From NCBI GenBank assembly GCA_030674875.1, contig JASXSU010000001.1, positions 496,001 through 560,000 on the forward strand: 64,000 nucleotides of DNA, read 5' to 3'. How positions within the stretch are numbered: the first letter of the stretch is position 1; each line of letters opens with the position of its first letter. The stretch comes from Candidatus Endonucleibacter sp. (ex Gigantidas childressi). GTDB lineage: Bacteria; Pseudomonadota; Gammaproteobacteria; Pseudomonadales; Endozoicomonadaceae. Under the pieces are notes generated by a model. That model was not told where the DNA came from, made no database searches, and saw only the letters and a list, made by a program, of their open reading frames with translations. The translations under genes and the position numbers were made by a program. Positions 9,183-18,085 of this stretch are shown here, in pieces.

Positions 9183-9794
9183 ATGACTGTAGAAAACCCT
9201 GAGGCTGGGCAAGAGTCTCTCCATATTGCAGACGAAGTGGTTGAAGCTAATGCATCTAAGCAAACTGAGGAAGTTGAGCAGAAGGCAGAAGAAAAGGAGC
9301 CACTTAAGACTGAACCTAAGAATACGGTTAACCTCTTACGAGAACTTGGAACGTTAACGGCTGCCTTCAATGAAGCGAAAGACCAACTGTTGCGGGCGCA
9401 GGCGGAAACGCAGAATGTCAAACGACGATCTGAGATAGATGTAGAGAAGGCTCATAAATTCGCATTAGAGAAGTTTGTAGAAGGGCTTCTGCCTGTTGTG
9501 GACAGTCTTGAGAAAGGCATAGAAAGCGCTGCCCAATCCGATGGTGATCATGATGCCATGAAAGAGGGAATGGAGCTCACTTTAAAGCTTTTTCTTGATA
9601 TTTTGCTTCGATTTAACGTTAAGCAAGTCAGCCCTGAAGGTGAGCCTTTCGACCCTAATTTCCATCAGGCGATGTCTATTGTGCCCAATTCTGAGGTTGA
9701 GCCAAACACAATTATTTCTGTATTCCAAAAAGGTTATACGCTGAACGAACGGATTGTGCGCTCGGCTATGGTAGTGATTTCTAAAAGCGTATAA
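9183..9794 (+). CDS. grpE: GrpE nucleotide exchange factor
   Basis: 203 residues with a strong AGGAGG site 7 nt before the ATG. An acidic N-terminal tail is followed by a long helix (LRAQAETQNVKRRSEIDVEKA) and the C-terminal beta domain (GEPFDPNFHQAMSIVP, KGYTLNERIVRSAMVVISK). It releases ADP from DnaK and is the thermosensor of the chaperone cycle. A sigma32 promoter lies upstream; dnaK follows after an 880-bp repeat-bearing gap, so the two are probably separate transcripts. Confidence 0.96.
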   Translation: MTVENPEAGQESLHIADEVVEANASKQTEEVEQKAEEKEPLKTEPKNTVNLLRELGTLTAAFNEAKDQLLRAQAETQNVKRRSEIDVEKAHKFALEKFVEGLLPVVDSLEKGIESAAQSDGDHDAMKEGMELTLKLFLDILLRFNVKQVSPEGEPFDPNFHQAMSIVPNSEVEPNTIISVFQKGYTLNERIVRSAMVVISKSV

Positions 9795-9844
9795 ATACTT
9801 AAGAGAAATCTAGGGGCAAGTTACTGTGTATCTTTGGTGTTAAT

Positions 9845-9965
9845 ATTGGTTGCTATTGAGCAAGTGAGGTTATTTACGGCTCTCTAGCAGCTACTATTTG
9901 GAGGGTCATGATATTTTACTGGCTTGTAGCTTGCTCACACCTTACTTTCAAGCAGTGGATATAAA
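9845..9965. repeat. Decayed B-type repeat
   Basis: gttgctattgagcaagtgaggtt at the left and ctcacaccttactttcaag near the right end, followed by gtggatata. Poorly conserved core. Confidence 0.45.
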
Positions 9966-10094
9966 TAAGATCTTTGTATGAGCAAGCTGTGTAACGGTAT
10001 TGTTCATAAAATAGTATTTTAAAAAAACAATGCATCGGACTTATCATTAAAGTCAGATGTCTGTGTTCCATTACCTGCAAATATTGGCCTTACT

Positions 10095-10221
10095 TATACT
10101 CATTACCCCATGAAGGTATGAGTTTGTTGGCTGTTATTTTTAGCCATAATTACTTGCTATTCCTAGGGTTATAGAACTTGTTCGCTTCCCATCTGCTCTC
10201 ATACTCAACGGTAACGAGTAT
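10095..10221. repeat. B-type TATA-ended repeat
   Basis: Starts TATACTCATTACCCCATGAAGG and ends CTCAACGGTAACGAGTATC, with a drifted core. It lies in the 880-bp gap between grpE and dnaK; the rest of that gap holds the dnaK promoter and leader and no convincing gene. Confidence 0.7.
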
Positions 10222-10341
10222 CATCTTTACCGCGTTAGTTGTTTTTCTATACACTTTGTGTTGATTGTTATTATTCTCTCGTAAAATAGAATTTCTGATT
10301 TGTATAAGGCCTTGCATAGCAGAATAGATAAGATGTGAACA

Positions 10342-10370
10342 CTTGAAAAATAATAAGGTGAACCCATATA
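10342..10370 (+). promoter_or_regulatory. Sigma32 heat-shock promoter of dnaK
   Basis: CTTGAA (10342-10347), a 14-nt spacer, then ACCCATATA. One base from the sigma32 -10 consensus CCCCAT. It lies about 305 bp upstream of the dnaK start, implying a leader of nearly 300 nt. Confidence 0.7.
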
Positions 10371-10460
10371 TCCGATCAAAGGTCGCAACAATATGCTTAA
10401 AGTGATTTGAAGATATCGGTAGGCGTCTAACAAAGCTCGTAATCTGGAAAACTAGGCTAG

Positions 10461-10487
10461 TAAGGTAGCTAAGGTAGCTAAGGTAGT
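10461..10487 (+). repeat. 9-bp tandem repeat in the dnaK leader
   Basis: Three tandem copies of TAAGGTAGC (the last ends in T). They lie between the predicted sigma32 promoter and dnaK. A small CCCTG/CAGGG hairpin at 10643-10657 sits just before the GGGGAG ribosome-binding site. Confidence 0.75.
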
Positions 10488-10675
10488 TAGTGCTCACTCA
10501 TCCTCGAATATGGCGAGCATAAAGTGCCAGCAGTGAGTCTAGTGATAAATAGCACTCTGTGGGGTTATATGTTCAAAGTGCCGATTCTGATGAGGTGCTG
10601 TTAGCTTGCAGATGTAAAAGGCGACATAACTAGAATTAAACACCCTGTGCATCAGGGCTGGGGAGACAATTAAAA

Positions 10676-12583
10676 ATGGGTAAGATAATCGGTATTGACT
10701 TAGGCACAACCAACTCATGTGTGGCCATCTTAGAAGGGGGCGCGTACAAGGTGTTGGAAAATGCAGAAGGTGCGCGTACAACACCATCTGTTGTTGCATT
10801 TACAGATGATGGTGAGGTTCTAACAGGTCAGCCCGCTAAGCGTCAGGCTGTTACTAATCCTGAAAAAACACTGTTTGCTATTAAGCGCCTAATTGGTCGT
10901 CGTTTCGATGATAAAATCGTTCAAAAAGATATTCAGATGGTACCGTATAGTATCGTCAAAGCTGATAATGGCGATGCTTGGATTAAGGTAGAGGGTGACA
11001 AAAAAGCTCCTCCACAGATTTCTGCGGAAATCCTAAAAAAAATGAAAAAGACTGCCGAAGATTATCTAGGAGAGGCAGTAACTGAAGCTGTTATTACTGT
11101 GCCTGCGTACTTCAATGACTCTCAGCGTCAGGCCACCAAAGATGCTGGCCGTATTGCTGGTCTAGAGGTGAAGCGTATTATCAACGAACCAACGGCAGCA
11201 GCTTTGGCTTACGGTATGGATAAACGCAATGGAGACCAGACGGTTGCTGTTTATGATCTAGGTGGTGGTACTTTTGATATTTCTATCATTGAAATTGCCG
11301 ATGTTGACGGAGAGCATCAGTTCGAAGTACTGGCAACAAACGGAGATACATTCCTAGGTGGAGAAGACTTTGATCTACGGCTGATTGAGTACCTTGTTAC
11401 TGAGTTTAAAAAAGATCAGGGTATTGACCTGAAAGGAGACCCTTTGGCCATGCAGCGCCTTAAAGAGTCTGCTGAAAAAGCAAAAATTGAGTTATCTTCC
11501 ACTCAGCAAACCGATGTTAACCTACCTTATATCACTGCCGATGCAGCTGGTCCCAAGCACCTTAATATCAAAATTACCCGTGCTAAGCTGGAGTCTTTGG
11601 TAGAAGATCTTGTTGAGCGTTCTTTGGAGCCTTGCCGTACGGCTTTGAACGATGCCGGTTTAGAATTATCAAAGATTGATGAGGTTATTCTTGTAGGTGG
11701 TCAAACCCGCATGCCTCTCGCTCAGGAGCAGGTGGCTAAGTTCTTTGGTAAAGAGCCACGAAAAGATGTGAATCCAGATGAAGCTGTTGCTGTAGGGGCT
11801 GCTATTCAGGCGTCAGTACTATCTGGGGAAGTAAAAGATGTTCTACTTCTTGATGTTACCCCGTTAACTTTGGGTATCGAAACAATGGGTGGTGTAATGA
11901 CATCCCTTATTGATAAGAACACAACTATTCCTAGCAAGAAGTCTCAAGTATTCTCTACCGCTGATGATAATCAAACAGCTGTTACTATTCATGTTTGTCA
12001 GGGTGAGCGTAAACAAGCTACTCAGAATAAATCTCTGGGACGCTTTGATCTGGCCGATATTCCTCCTTCTCCACGAGGAGTTCCTCAAATTGAAGTTAGC
12101 TTTGATATAGATGCGAATGGCATTATGAACGTATCAGCTAAGGATAAAGCCACTGGCAAGGAGCAATCTATCATTATCAAGGCATCCAGTGGCTTGTCTG
12201 ATGATGAAATTAGCAATATGGTCAAAGATGCTGAGGCTAATGCAGAAGAAGATAAGAAGTTTGAAGAGTTAATTATTGTTCGTAACTCTGCTGATGGACT
12301 TATGCATGCTACTCGTAAGACGTTGACCGATGCTGGCGATAAAGTGGATGAAGAAGAAAAAACTGCTATTGATAAAGCTATCAAAGAGCTGGAATCTGTG
12401 GTTAAAACTGATGACAAGAGTGATATTGAAGCAAAGGTTAAAATCTTGTCTGATCTATCGGGTAATCTAGCCCAAAAAATGTATGCTGATGCCAGCAAAG
12501 GAGAAGAGGTCAAAGCAGAATCGGAGTATTCAGGAGAAGCTGTCGACGCTGAGTTTGAAGAAGTAAAAGACGAGGGAAAGTGA
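10676..12583 (+). CDS. dnaK: Molecular chaperone DnaK (Hsp70)
   Basis: 635 residues. ATPase domain opens with [15 protein letters not shown]; further Hsp70 signatures are [14 protein letters not shown] and [11 protein letters not shown]. The linker [16 protein letters not shown] precedes the substrate-binding domain. The acidic tail ends EEVKDEGK. It works with DnaJ and GrpE in protein folding and heat-shock control. SD GGGGAG lies 10 nt upstream of the ATG; a sigma32 promoter is seen further up. dnaJ follows after 212 bp. Confidence 0.98.
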   Translation: MGKIIGIDLGTTNSCVAILEGGAYKVLENAEGARTTPSVVAFTDDGEVLTGQPAKRQAVTNPEKTLFAIKRLIGRRFDDKIVQKDIQMVPYSIVKADNGDAWIKVEGDKKAPPQISAEILKKMKKTAEDYLGEAVTEAVITVPAYFNDSQRQATKDAGRIAGLEVKRIINEPTAAALAYGMDKRNGDQTVAVYDLGGGTFDISIIEIADVDGEHQFEVLATNGDTFLGGEDFDLRLIEYLVTEFKKDQGIDLKGDPLAMQRLKESAEKAKIELSSTQQTDVNLPYITADAAGPKHLNIKITRAKLESLVEDLVERSLEPCRTALNDAGLELSKIDEVILVGGQTRMPLAQEQVAKFFGKEPRKDVNPDEAVAVGAAIQASVLSGEVKDVLLLDVTPLTLGIETMGGVMTSLIDKNTTIPSKKSQVFSTADDNQTAVTIHVCQGERKQATQNKSLGRFDLADIPPSPRGVPQIEVSFDIDANGIMNVSAKDKATGKEQSIIIKASSGLSDDEISNMVKDAEANAEEDKKFEELIIVRNSADGLMHATRKTLTDAGDKVDEEEKTAIDKAIKELESVVKTDDKSDIEAKVKILSDLSGNLAQKMYADASKGEEVKAESEYSGEAVDAEFEEVKDEGK

Positions 12584-12795
12584 CCCCGTATCAATCCTGA
12601 TAAGTGGTGTAGACGCCACAATGCGGTAGCTAGCTTTCGTGTTGTGGTGCTTGGGATGCGAAAAGGCGGCAATGAGCATACCCGAAGTAATTAAAGGTAC
12701 AGGCAAAGAATCCAGCATGTTCAAGTACTACGAGCATTAATAATGAATAAGTTACTGTAATTAAAATAGTTGTTAGCGGGTTTTAAGGTTTATTT

Positions 12796-13929
12796 ATGGC
12801 TAAACGCGATTATTACGAGGTACTGGGTGTTCAGAAAGGCACTTCCGATAAGGATATTAAAAAGGCCTATCGCCGAATGGCGATGAAACATCACCCTGAT
12901 CGTAATCCTGGCGATCAAAGTGCGGAGGACAACTTCAAGGAAATAAACGAAGCTTTTGAAGTGCTGTCTGATGACCAGAAACGTAGATCTTATGATCAGT
13001 ATGGCCATGAGGCATCTGGCCATGGAATGGGTGGTGAGAGTGGCTTTAGCTCTGATAACTTTAGTTCTGTTTTTGGTGATGTTTTTGGAGATGTTTTTGG
13101 TGGAGGCGGAGGTCGTTCCCAAAATTATGCGCAGCGCGGTGCGGATCTCAGGTATCAGATTAAACTAACCCTTGAAGAGGCGGTTAAGGGTGCGTCAAAG
13201 AAAATTCGTATTCCTGTACAGGCCAAGTGTAAAGAGTGTAACGGTTCCGGTGCAAAAAAAGGTACTAAGCCTGCAAACTGTACAACCTGCGAAGGGGTTG
13301 GCCAGGTTAGAATGCAGCAGGGCTTTTTTTCTGTTCAGCAAACATGTCCGGCATGTCGCGGTAGAGGAAAAGTTATTAAGAATCCTTGCAAAAGCTGTCA
13401 TGGTGAGGGGCGCATAAAAGAATATAAAACGTTATCGGTGAAGGTTCCTGGCGGGGTTGACAGTGATGATCAGATTCGTTTGACCGGCGAAGGTGAGGCT
13501 GGAGTTAAAGGCGGGCCAGCGGGAGACTTGTATGTACAAATAAATATTACCAGTCATCCAATTTTTCAGAGAGATGGAAAGAATTTATATTGTGAAGTAC
13601 CTATTACTTTTACTGAGGCAGTTCTAGGTGGTGAACTACAAGCACCAACACTGGATGGTCGAGTTAAGTTAAAAATACCAGCCGAAACCCAAACAGGTAA
13701 ACTGTTTCGTTTAAAGGGTATGGGTGTTAAGCCTATTCGTGGAGGTGCTGTTGGTGATTTAATGTGTCGTGTTATTGTTGAAACGCCAATTAAATTGACG
13801 GATCACCAGAAAAAGTTATTGCAACAGCTGCATCAAACCTTTGAAGCAGAGGGGCAGGAGCATCAATCTCCCAAAAAAACATCTTTCTTTGAAGGAGTAA
13901 AAAAATTTTTTGATGACATGAAGCTATAA
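12796..13929 (+). CDS. dnaJ: Co-chaperone DnaJ (Hsp40)
   Basis: 377 residues. J domain with the HPD motif ([11 protein letters not shown]), then a Gly/Phe-rich linker ([14 protein letters not shown]), then four CxxCxGxG zinc motifs ([32 protein letters not shown]), then the C-terminal substrate-binding region. It stimulates DnaK ATPase and delivers clients. The 212-bp gap from dnaK contains an imperfect inverted repeat (cgccacaatgcg / cgtgttgtggtg at about 12615-12650) that could modulate read-through. Confidence 0.98.
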   Translation: MAKRDYYEVLGVQKGTSDKDIKKAYRRMAMKHHPDRNPGDQSAEDNFKEINEAFEVLSDDQKRRSYDQYGHEASGHGMGGESGFSSDNFSSVFGDVFGDVFGGGGGRSQNYAQRGADLRYQIKLTLEEAVKGASKKIRIPVQAKCKECNGSGAKKGTKPANCTTCEGVGQVRMQQGFFSVQQTCPACRGRGKVIKNPCKSCHGEGRIKEYKTLSVKVPGGVDSDDQIRLTGEGEAGVKGGPAGDLYVQINITSHPIFQRDGKNLYCEVPITFTEAVLGGELQAPTLDGRVKLKIPAETQTGKLFRLKGMGVKPIRGGAVGDLMCRVIVETPIKLTDHQKKLLQQLHQTFEAEGQEHQSPKKTSFFEGVKKFFDDMKL

Positions 13930-14100
13930 GATTCTGAGATCAAGCTATGGTTTAACTGAAGACGTAAGTATGCTGTGAAAAAGCTCACTTGCATTTCTGC
14001 TAATCTTCGAATGCCTGTTACCTCAAAAAAAGCAGAAAAATCAGGCTTGTTATTGGCTTAGCTCATTTTTCGCAGTGCTCAAAAAATTATAAGCAGCATG

Positions 14101-15222
14101 CTAATCCTCTGATATCGTGAACGAATTCGCACCTTCATTCGATGAGTCATCGGGAGGATTGCCACTGTTTAGCTTTATCAGCAAGCGCAAATTATTGCTG
14201 GAAGTGGCATGAAGAATGGCTTTTTCATAGGATATTTTTCCTGCTTCATGAAGATCGTACAGTGACTGATCGAAGGTTTGCATACCCTGCTCTCTTGACT
14301 TCCCTATAGCCTCTCTTAACTCATCAATTTTGCCTCTTTTGATTAAATCAGAGATTCTTGGGCTAGATAACATGATCTCTACCGCAGGGTGCATTGACGC
14401 CCCATCTTTCGATTCAATGAGTTGTTGCCCTACAATGGCTCTAATATTCAAAGATAAATCCATCAGTATTTGATTTCTCTGTTCTTGGGGAAAGAAGTGA
14501 ATGATGCGCTCAAGTGCCTGATACGAATTGTTTGCATGAAGTGTTGCCACGCAGAGGTGGCCTGTTTCAGCGCAGGCTAGAGCGTGAGCCATGACGGATG
14601 ATGATCTTATTTCACCTATAGCTACTATATCTGGGGCTTGGCGAAGCGCATTGGCAAGACCCTCTTCATAGCTATTTGTGTCTAACCCCACATCTCGCTG
14701 AGTGACCATACACTTTTTATGATTATGGATGAATTCAACTGGGTCTTCGATGATGATAATATGGCCGCTGCTAGTTGTATTCTTATGGTTTAGCAATGAT
14801 GCCATGCTAGTGCTTTTTCCAGATCCAGCAGGTCCAGTTAGTAGTATGAGTCCTTTTGTTTTGGATATTTGCTCGGTCAGATGAATAGGCATACCAAGCT
14901 CTGACATTGAAGGTATGTGACTATGGATATGCCTGACAACCATGCCAGGACTGCCTTTTTGAACAAAAGCACTGATTCTGAATCGGCCTACATCATCTAT
15001 ATTTAGCGCACAATTGCTTTCCTTGGTTTCCTTGTATCGGCAATACTCTTCGGTATTCAGTACTTTTTCGATTATGGAGGTTACTTCCTGCGAGTTTAGG
15101 GGGTTACTCATGATGGGAATTATCTTGTTATTTACTTTCAGAGACGGTGGGTAACCAACAGATACAAACAGCTCTGCTCCATTTTTTTCTATCAACAGCT
15201 TTAGGGCTTTACGGATATTCAT
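14101..15222 (-). CDS. pilU: Type IV pilus retraction ATPase, PilU-type
   Basis: 373 residues, PilT/PilU family hexameric ATPase powering pilus retraction at the inner membrane. N-terminal LIEKNGAELFVSVGYPPS, Walker A GPAGSGKST, Asp box IIIEDPVEFIH, Walker B region VAIGEIRSSSV and the His box CVATLHANNSYQALERI. The sequence follows PilU rather than PilT (CMVTQRDVGLDT, IIHFFPQEQRNQ, EQGMQTFDQSLY). In most relatives GEIR/GEMR is followed by Asp and then Glu two residues on (RDxE); here both are Ser. No pilT is adjacent, and it lies against dnaJ and dapB, an unusual place. Confidence 0.88.
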   Translation of the reverse strand: MNIRKALKLLIEKNGAELFVSVGYPPSLKVNNKIIPIMSNPLNSQEVTSIIEKVLNTEEYCRYKETKESNCALNIDDVGRFRISAFVQKGSPGMVVRHIHSHIPSMSELGMPIHLTEQISKTKGLILLTGPAGSGKSTSMASLLNHKNTTSSGHIIIIEDPVEFIHNHKKCMVTQRDVGLDTNSYEEGLANALRQAPDIVAIGEIRSSSVMAHALACAETGHLCVATLHANNSYQALERIIHFFPQEQRNQILMDLSLNIRAIVGQQLIESKDGASMHPAVEIMLSSPRISDLIKRGKIDELREAIGKSREQGMQTFDQSLYDLHEAGKISYEKAILHATSSNNLRLLIKLNSGNPPDDSSNEGANSFTISED

Positions 15223-15481
15223 AAATAATTACTCAATTAGTATTTGGTCGCCTTATTCCTTATAATATAGGCGTTAAGTTTTTATATTTTAGTTAGGCTC
15301 AGTAGAGCTGACAGATCTCTGTAATAATTTTATAAGATGAAGCTAATACTGTTTAGACAAACACATTAGCAGCGTGGCGACAAGGTTTTTAAAGCAAAAA
15401 CATTGATTAATTTTGATGAGAAATAACTCAGTTATGCTGAAGTATTTTGGTAATAACTTTTATTGGGGATTGGGGCTTAAA

Positions 15482-16285
15482 ATGATCAAAGTGGCGATTG
15501 TTGGTGCTGCTGGACGAATGGGGCGAATACTAATTGAGGTGTTGGCGAGAGATGTAGAAGCTAAATTATCTGCAGCTGTAGTTACCTCTGAAAGCGGTCT
15601 TTTAGGTGTTGACGCAGGAGAACTGGTTGGCATGGGGTCTCTAGGAGTTGAGATTAGCGATAGTCTGGCAGACCATATTGATGAAGTTGATGCCGTTATC
15701 GATTTTACTCGTCCGACCTATACAATGAAAAATGCCATTCTATGCAGCCACCACCAAAAAAGTATTGTGATCGGTACTACAGGCTTGAATACCCAGCAAA
15801 AGCAGGAGCTGCAATCGATTTCTGAAAAAATCCCGATTGTCTTTGCGCCAAATATGAGTATTGGAGTTAATTTAGTATTTAAGTTACTAGAAATGGCGGC
15901 AAAAGTACTTGATGCTGATGCAGATGTTGAGATTATCGAGGCTCACCATCGAAATAAAAAGGATGCGCCGTCAGGTACGGCACTTAAAATGGGTGAGGTT
16001 ATTGCCAACGCAACTAATAGAGATTTTGAACATTGTGCTGTTTATGGCAGAGAGGGGCACGCTAACACGAGAGATAAAAAAACTATTGGTTTTGCTACGA
16101 TTCGGGCCGGAGATATTGTGGGTGACCATACGGCGCTATTTGCCTGTGAAGGAGAGCGCATTGAGATAACCCATAAAAGCAACAATCGGCTGATTTACGC
16201 CCGCGGAGCGATCAAGGCTGTGAAATTTTTACATAAAAAGCAGCCTGGACTATATGATATGCAGGATGTCTTAGGTTTGAGTTAA
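15482..16285 (+). CDS. dapB: 4-hydroxy-tetrahydrodipicolinate reductase
   Basis: 267 residues from ATG 15482 (MIKVAIVGAAGRMG); the frame is open back to 15413 but the Rossmann motif fixes the start. NAD(P)H-dependent step of lysine and meso-diaminopimelate synthesis. Motifs: GAAGRMG nucleotide loop, VIDFTRP, GTTGL, FAPNMSIGVN and the catalytic EAHHRNKKDAPSGTA. It is followed by a clear terminator and then carA, the common dapB-carA-carB order. Confidence 0.96.
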   Translation: MIKVAIVGAAGRMGRILIEVLARDVEAKLSAAVVTSESGLLGVDAGELVGMGSLGVEISDSLADHIDEVDAVIDFTRPTYTMKNAILCSHHQKSIVIGTTGLNTQQKQELQSISEKIPIVFAPNMSIGVNLVFKLLEMAAKVLDADADVEIIEAHHRNKKDAPSGTALKMGEVIANATNRDFEHCAVYGREGHANTRDKKTIGFATIRAGDIVGDHTALFACEGERIEITHKSNNRLIYARGAIKAVKFLHKKQPGLYDMQDVLGLS

Positions 16286-16390
16286 TAAAGATGAGAGGGT
16301 GGTTTGTTTTACTGTTGTTTGCTCTCGTTTTTTATGCTCTAATAATAAACCAGTAGAAAAATGCCGGATTAGTGGCATGGGAAGAAAAAT

Positions 16391-16430
16391 AAAAAAACGA
16401 GATGCCAGCACACAGGCGCCTCGTTTTTTT
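16391..16430 (+). terminator. Rho-independent terminator after dapB
   Basis: AAAAAAACGAGatGCC, a short loop, then GGCgcCTCGTTTTTTT. A GC stem flanked by A and T tracts could work in both directions. It ends dapB transcription about 105 bp after its stop. The remaining ~200 bp to carA are AT-rich with no gene. Confidence 0.88.
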
Positions 16431-16636
16431 GTGTGTAACCAAAATAACTGATGATGCTGATAGAGCGTGGAAAGTTATGTAGTTGAGTGGGCGCACTAGC
16501 AAGCATGTACTTAAGGTATTAAAGTATCAAGCTTGGGAGCTAAGGGCGCTAACTTTACGTTTAACTTTGCAGCTAATCAAAACAATAGAATAATATGATA
16601 AGTTATTCGGATTTCACATAGTGAATGGGGGGATCA

Positions 16637-17800
16637 TTGACTAAGACAGCTATTTTAGCTTTAGAAGATGGAAATATTTTCCAAGGCGTAGCCATTGGAA
16701 TTAATGGTGAAACCTGTGGTGAAATTGTTTTCAATACAGCTATGACAGGCTATCAGGAAATTCTCACCGACCCGTCTTATTCTCGACAGATTATTACTCT
16801 TACTTATCCTCATATTGGTAATACTGGCACCAACCCTATTGACCAAGAATCAGAATCTATTCACGCTGCAGGCTTGGTTATCAGAGACCTTCCTTTAGCA
16901 GCCAGTAGTTGGCGCTGCACTCAGACCTTAGATGAATACCTTAAATTCCATAATGTGATAGCCATTGCGGGCATTGACACTCGAAGGCTGACTAGAATTC
17001 TTAGAGAGGGTGGATCAAAAAATGCCTGCATTTTGGCAGGAACGACTATTAACAAGGATGATGCTGTTGCAAAGGCTCAGGCCTTTCCTGGGTTAAAAGG
17101 TCTAGATCTTGCGCGGAAGGTTACTACTACTAGTCAGTATACTTGGAATGAAGGCGTCTGGAGTATTGAGTCTGAGAGTTATTATACCCCCACTAAGTAT
17201 TTATGGAATGTTGTTGTTTATGACTTTGGCGTTAAGCATAATATTTTGCGGATGCTTGCTCAAAGAGGGTGCAGATTAACTGTGGTGCCTGCAGAAACGC
17301 CGGTAAAAGATGTTGTTGCCTTAAAGCCTGATGGTGTTTTCCTTTCTAATGGCCCTGGTGATCCGCAGCCTTGCCTTTATGCCGTTGAGGCTACGAAAGA
17401 GTTATTAGCTATGCAATTACCTATATTTGGTATTTGCCTTGGTTATCAGATTCTGGCGTTGGCTAGTGGCGCAAAAACAGAAAAAATGAAATTTGGTCAC
17501 CATGGAGCCAATCATCCAGTGCAGGATTTGAATACTAAAAAGGTTATGATCACTAGTCAAAATCACGGATTTTGCGTGTCGAATGAGTTATTGCCTGATT
17601 ACCTGAGAGTAACACATAAATCTCTTTTCGACGGCAGTCTCCAGGGGTTAGAGCGAACAGATACGCCTGCTTTTGGTTTTCAGGGGCATCCAGAGGGAAG
17701 CCCTGGACCCCACGATGCTGAGGTTTTATTTGATCGATTTATTCAGCTTATTGCGCACAGCAAAACAGAAAATAAAGACTTATATTCAAAGAATTTGTAG
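16637..17800 (+). CDS. carA: Carbamoyl-phosphate synthase small (glutaminase) subunit
   Basis: About 387 residues. Hydrolyses glutamine and passes ammonia to CarB for arginine and pyrimidine synthesis. The family start ([12 protein letters not shown]) aligns with a TTG at 16637 preceded by GGGGGGA; an in-frame ATG at 16625 would include that purine run inside the gene, so TTG is preferred. Class I amidotransferase motifs: LSNGPGDP, nucleophile Cys in GICLGYQIL (Tyr where GHQ is usual), and [15 protein letters not shown]. carB follows after a 285-bp gap filled by decayed repeats. Confidence 0.95.
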   Translation: MTKTAILALEDGNIFQGVAIGINGETCGEIVFNTAMTGYQEILTDPSYSRQIITLTYPHIGNTGTNPIDQESESIHAAGLVIRDLPLAASSWRCTQTLDEYLKFHNVIAIAGIDTRRLTRILREGGSKNACILAGTTINKDDAVAKAQAFPGLKGLDLARKVTTTSQYTWNEGVWSIESESYYTPTKYLWNVVVYDFGVKHNILRMLAQRGCRLTVVPAETPVKDVVALKPDGVFLSNGPGDPQPCLYAVEATKELLAMQLPIFGICLGYQILALASGAKTEKMKFGHHGANHPVQDLNTKKVMITSQNHGFCVSNELLPDYLRVTHKSLFDGSLQGLERTDTPAFGFQGHPEGSPGPHDAEVLFDRFIQLIAHSKTENKDLYSKNL

Positions 17801-17804
17801 CTGC

Positions 17805-18040
17805 TTCACGGCGATAAGTGAGCAAAGCCATAGACGCTTAAAAGCACTAAGGGGTTATGGTGAGAGAATACTGACAACAAATAGCAACTTGAAAGGGGGC
17901 TGGTACATGCCCTTCGCCATTGCAGATGTGGGTAGGATGCAAGCGAGCTAAGCTTCATGAACCTACAATAGTGTTGTTTGGGGTGACTGGAATGAGTGAA
18001 GCGGTCAACAATACCCCATCTTCAAGTGGGATGGATATAT
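17805..18040. repeat. Decayed repeat pair between carA and carB
   Basis: A reversed A/B-like copy (cacggcgataagtgagc to tagcaacttgaaagggggctgg) is followed by a second drifted copy (cattgcagatgtgggtagg to ccccatcttcaagtggg). This lengthens the carA-carB gap. Confidence 0.5.
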
Positions 18041-18085
18041 ACGCTATCCACAGGCGGTTTCTAAGGAGTTGACGCGAGATCAAAG

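Noticed and set aside
10150-10497. Minus-strand 115-residue open frame between grpE and dnaK
   Set aside because: It overlaps a B repeat and the predicted dnaK promoter, has no recognisable domain and a biased composition; treated as chance.
12615-12650. Terminator between dnaK and dnaJ
   Set aside because: The inverted repeat is imperfect and lacks a following T-run; dnaJ probably shares at least part of the dnaK transcript.
12085-12672. 195-residue minus-strand open frame opposite dnaK
   Set aside because: Shadow of the dnaK coding strand; Ser/Leu-rich with no family features.
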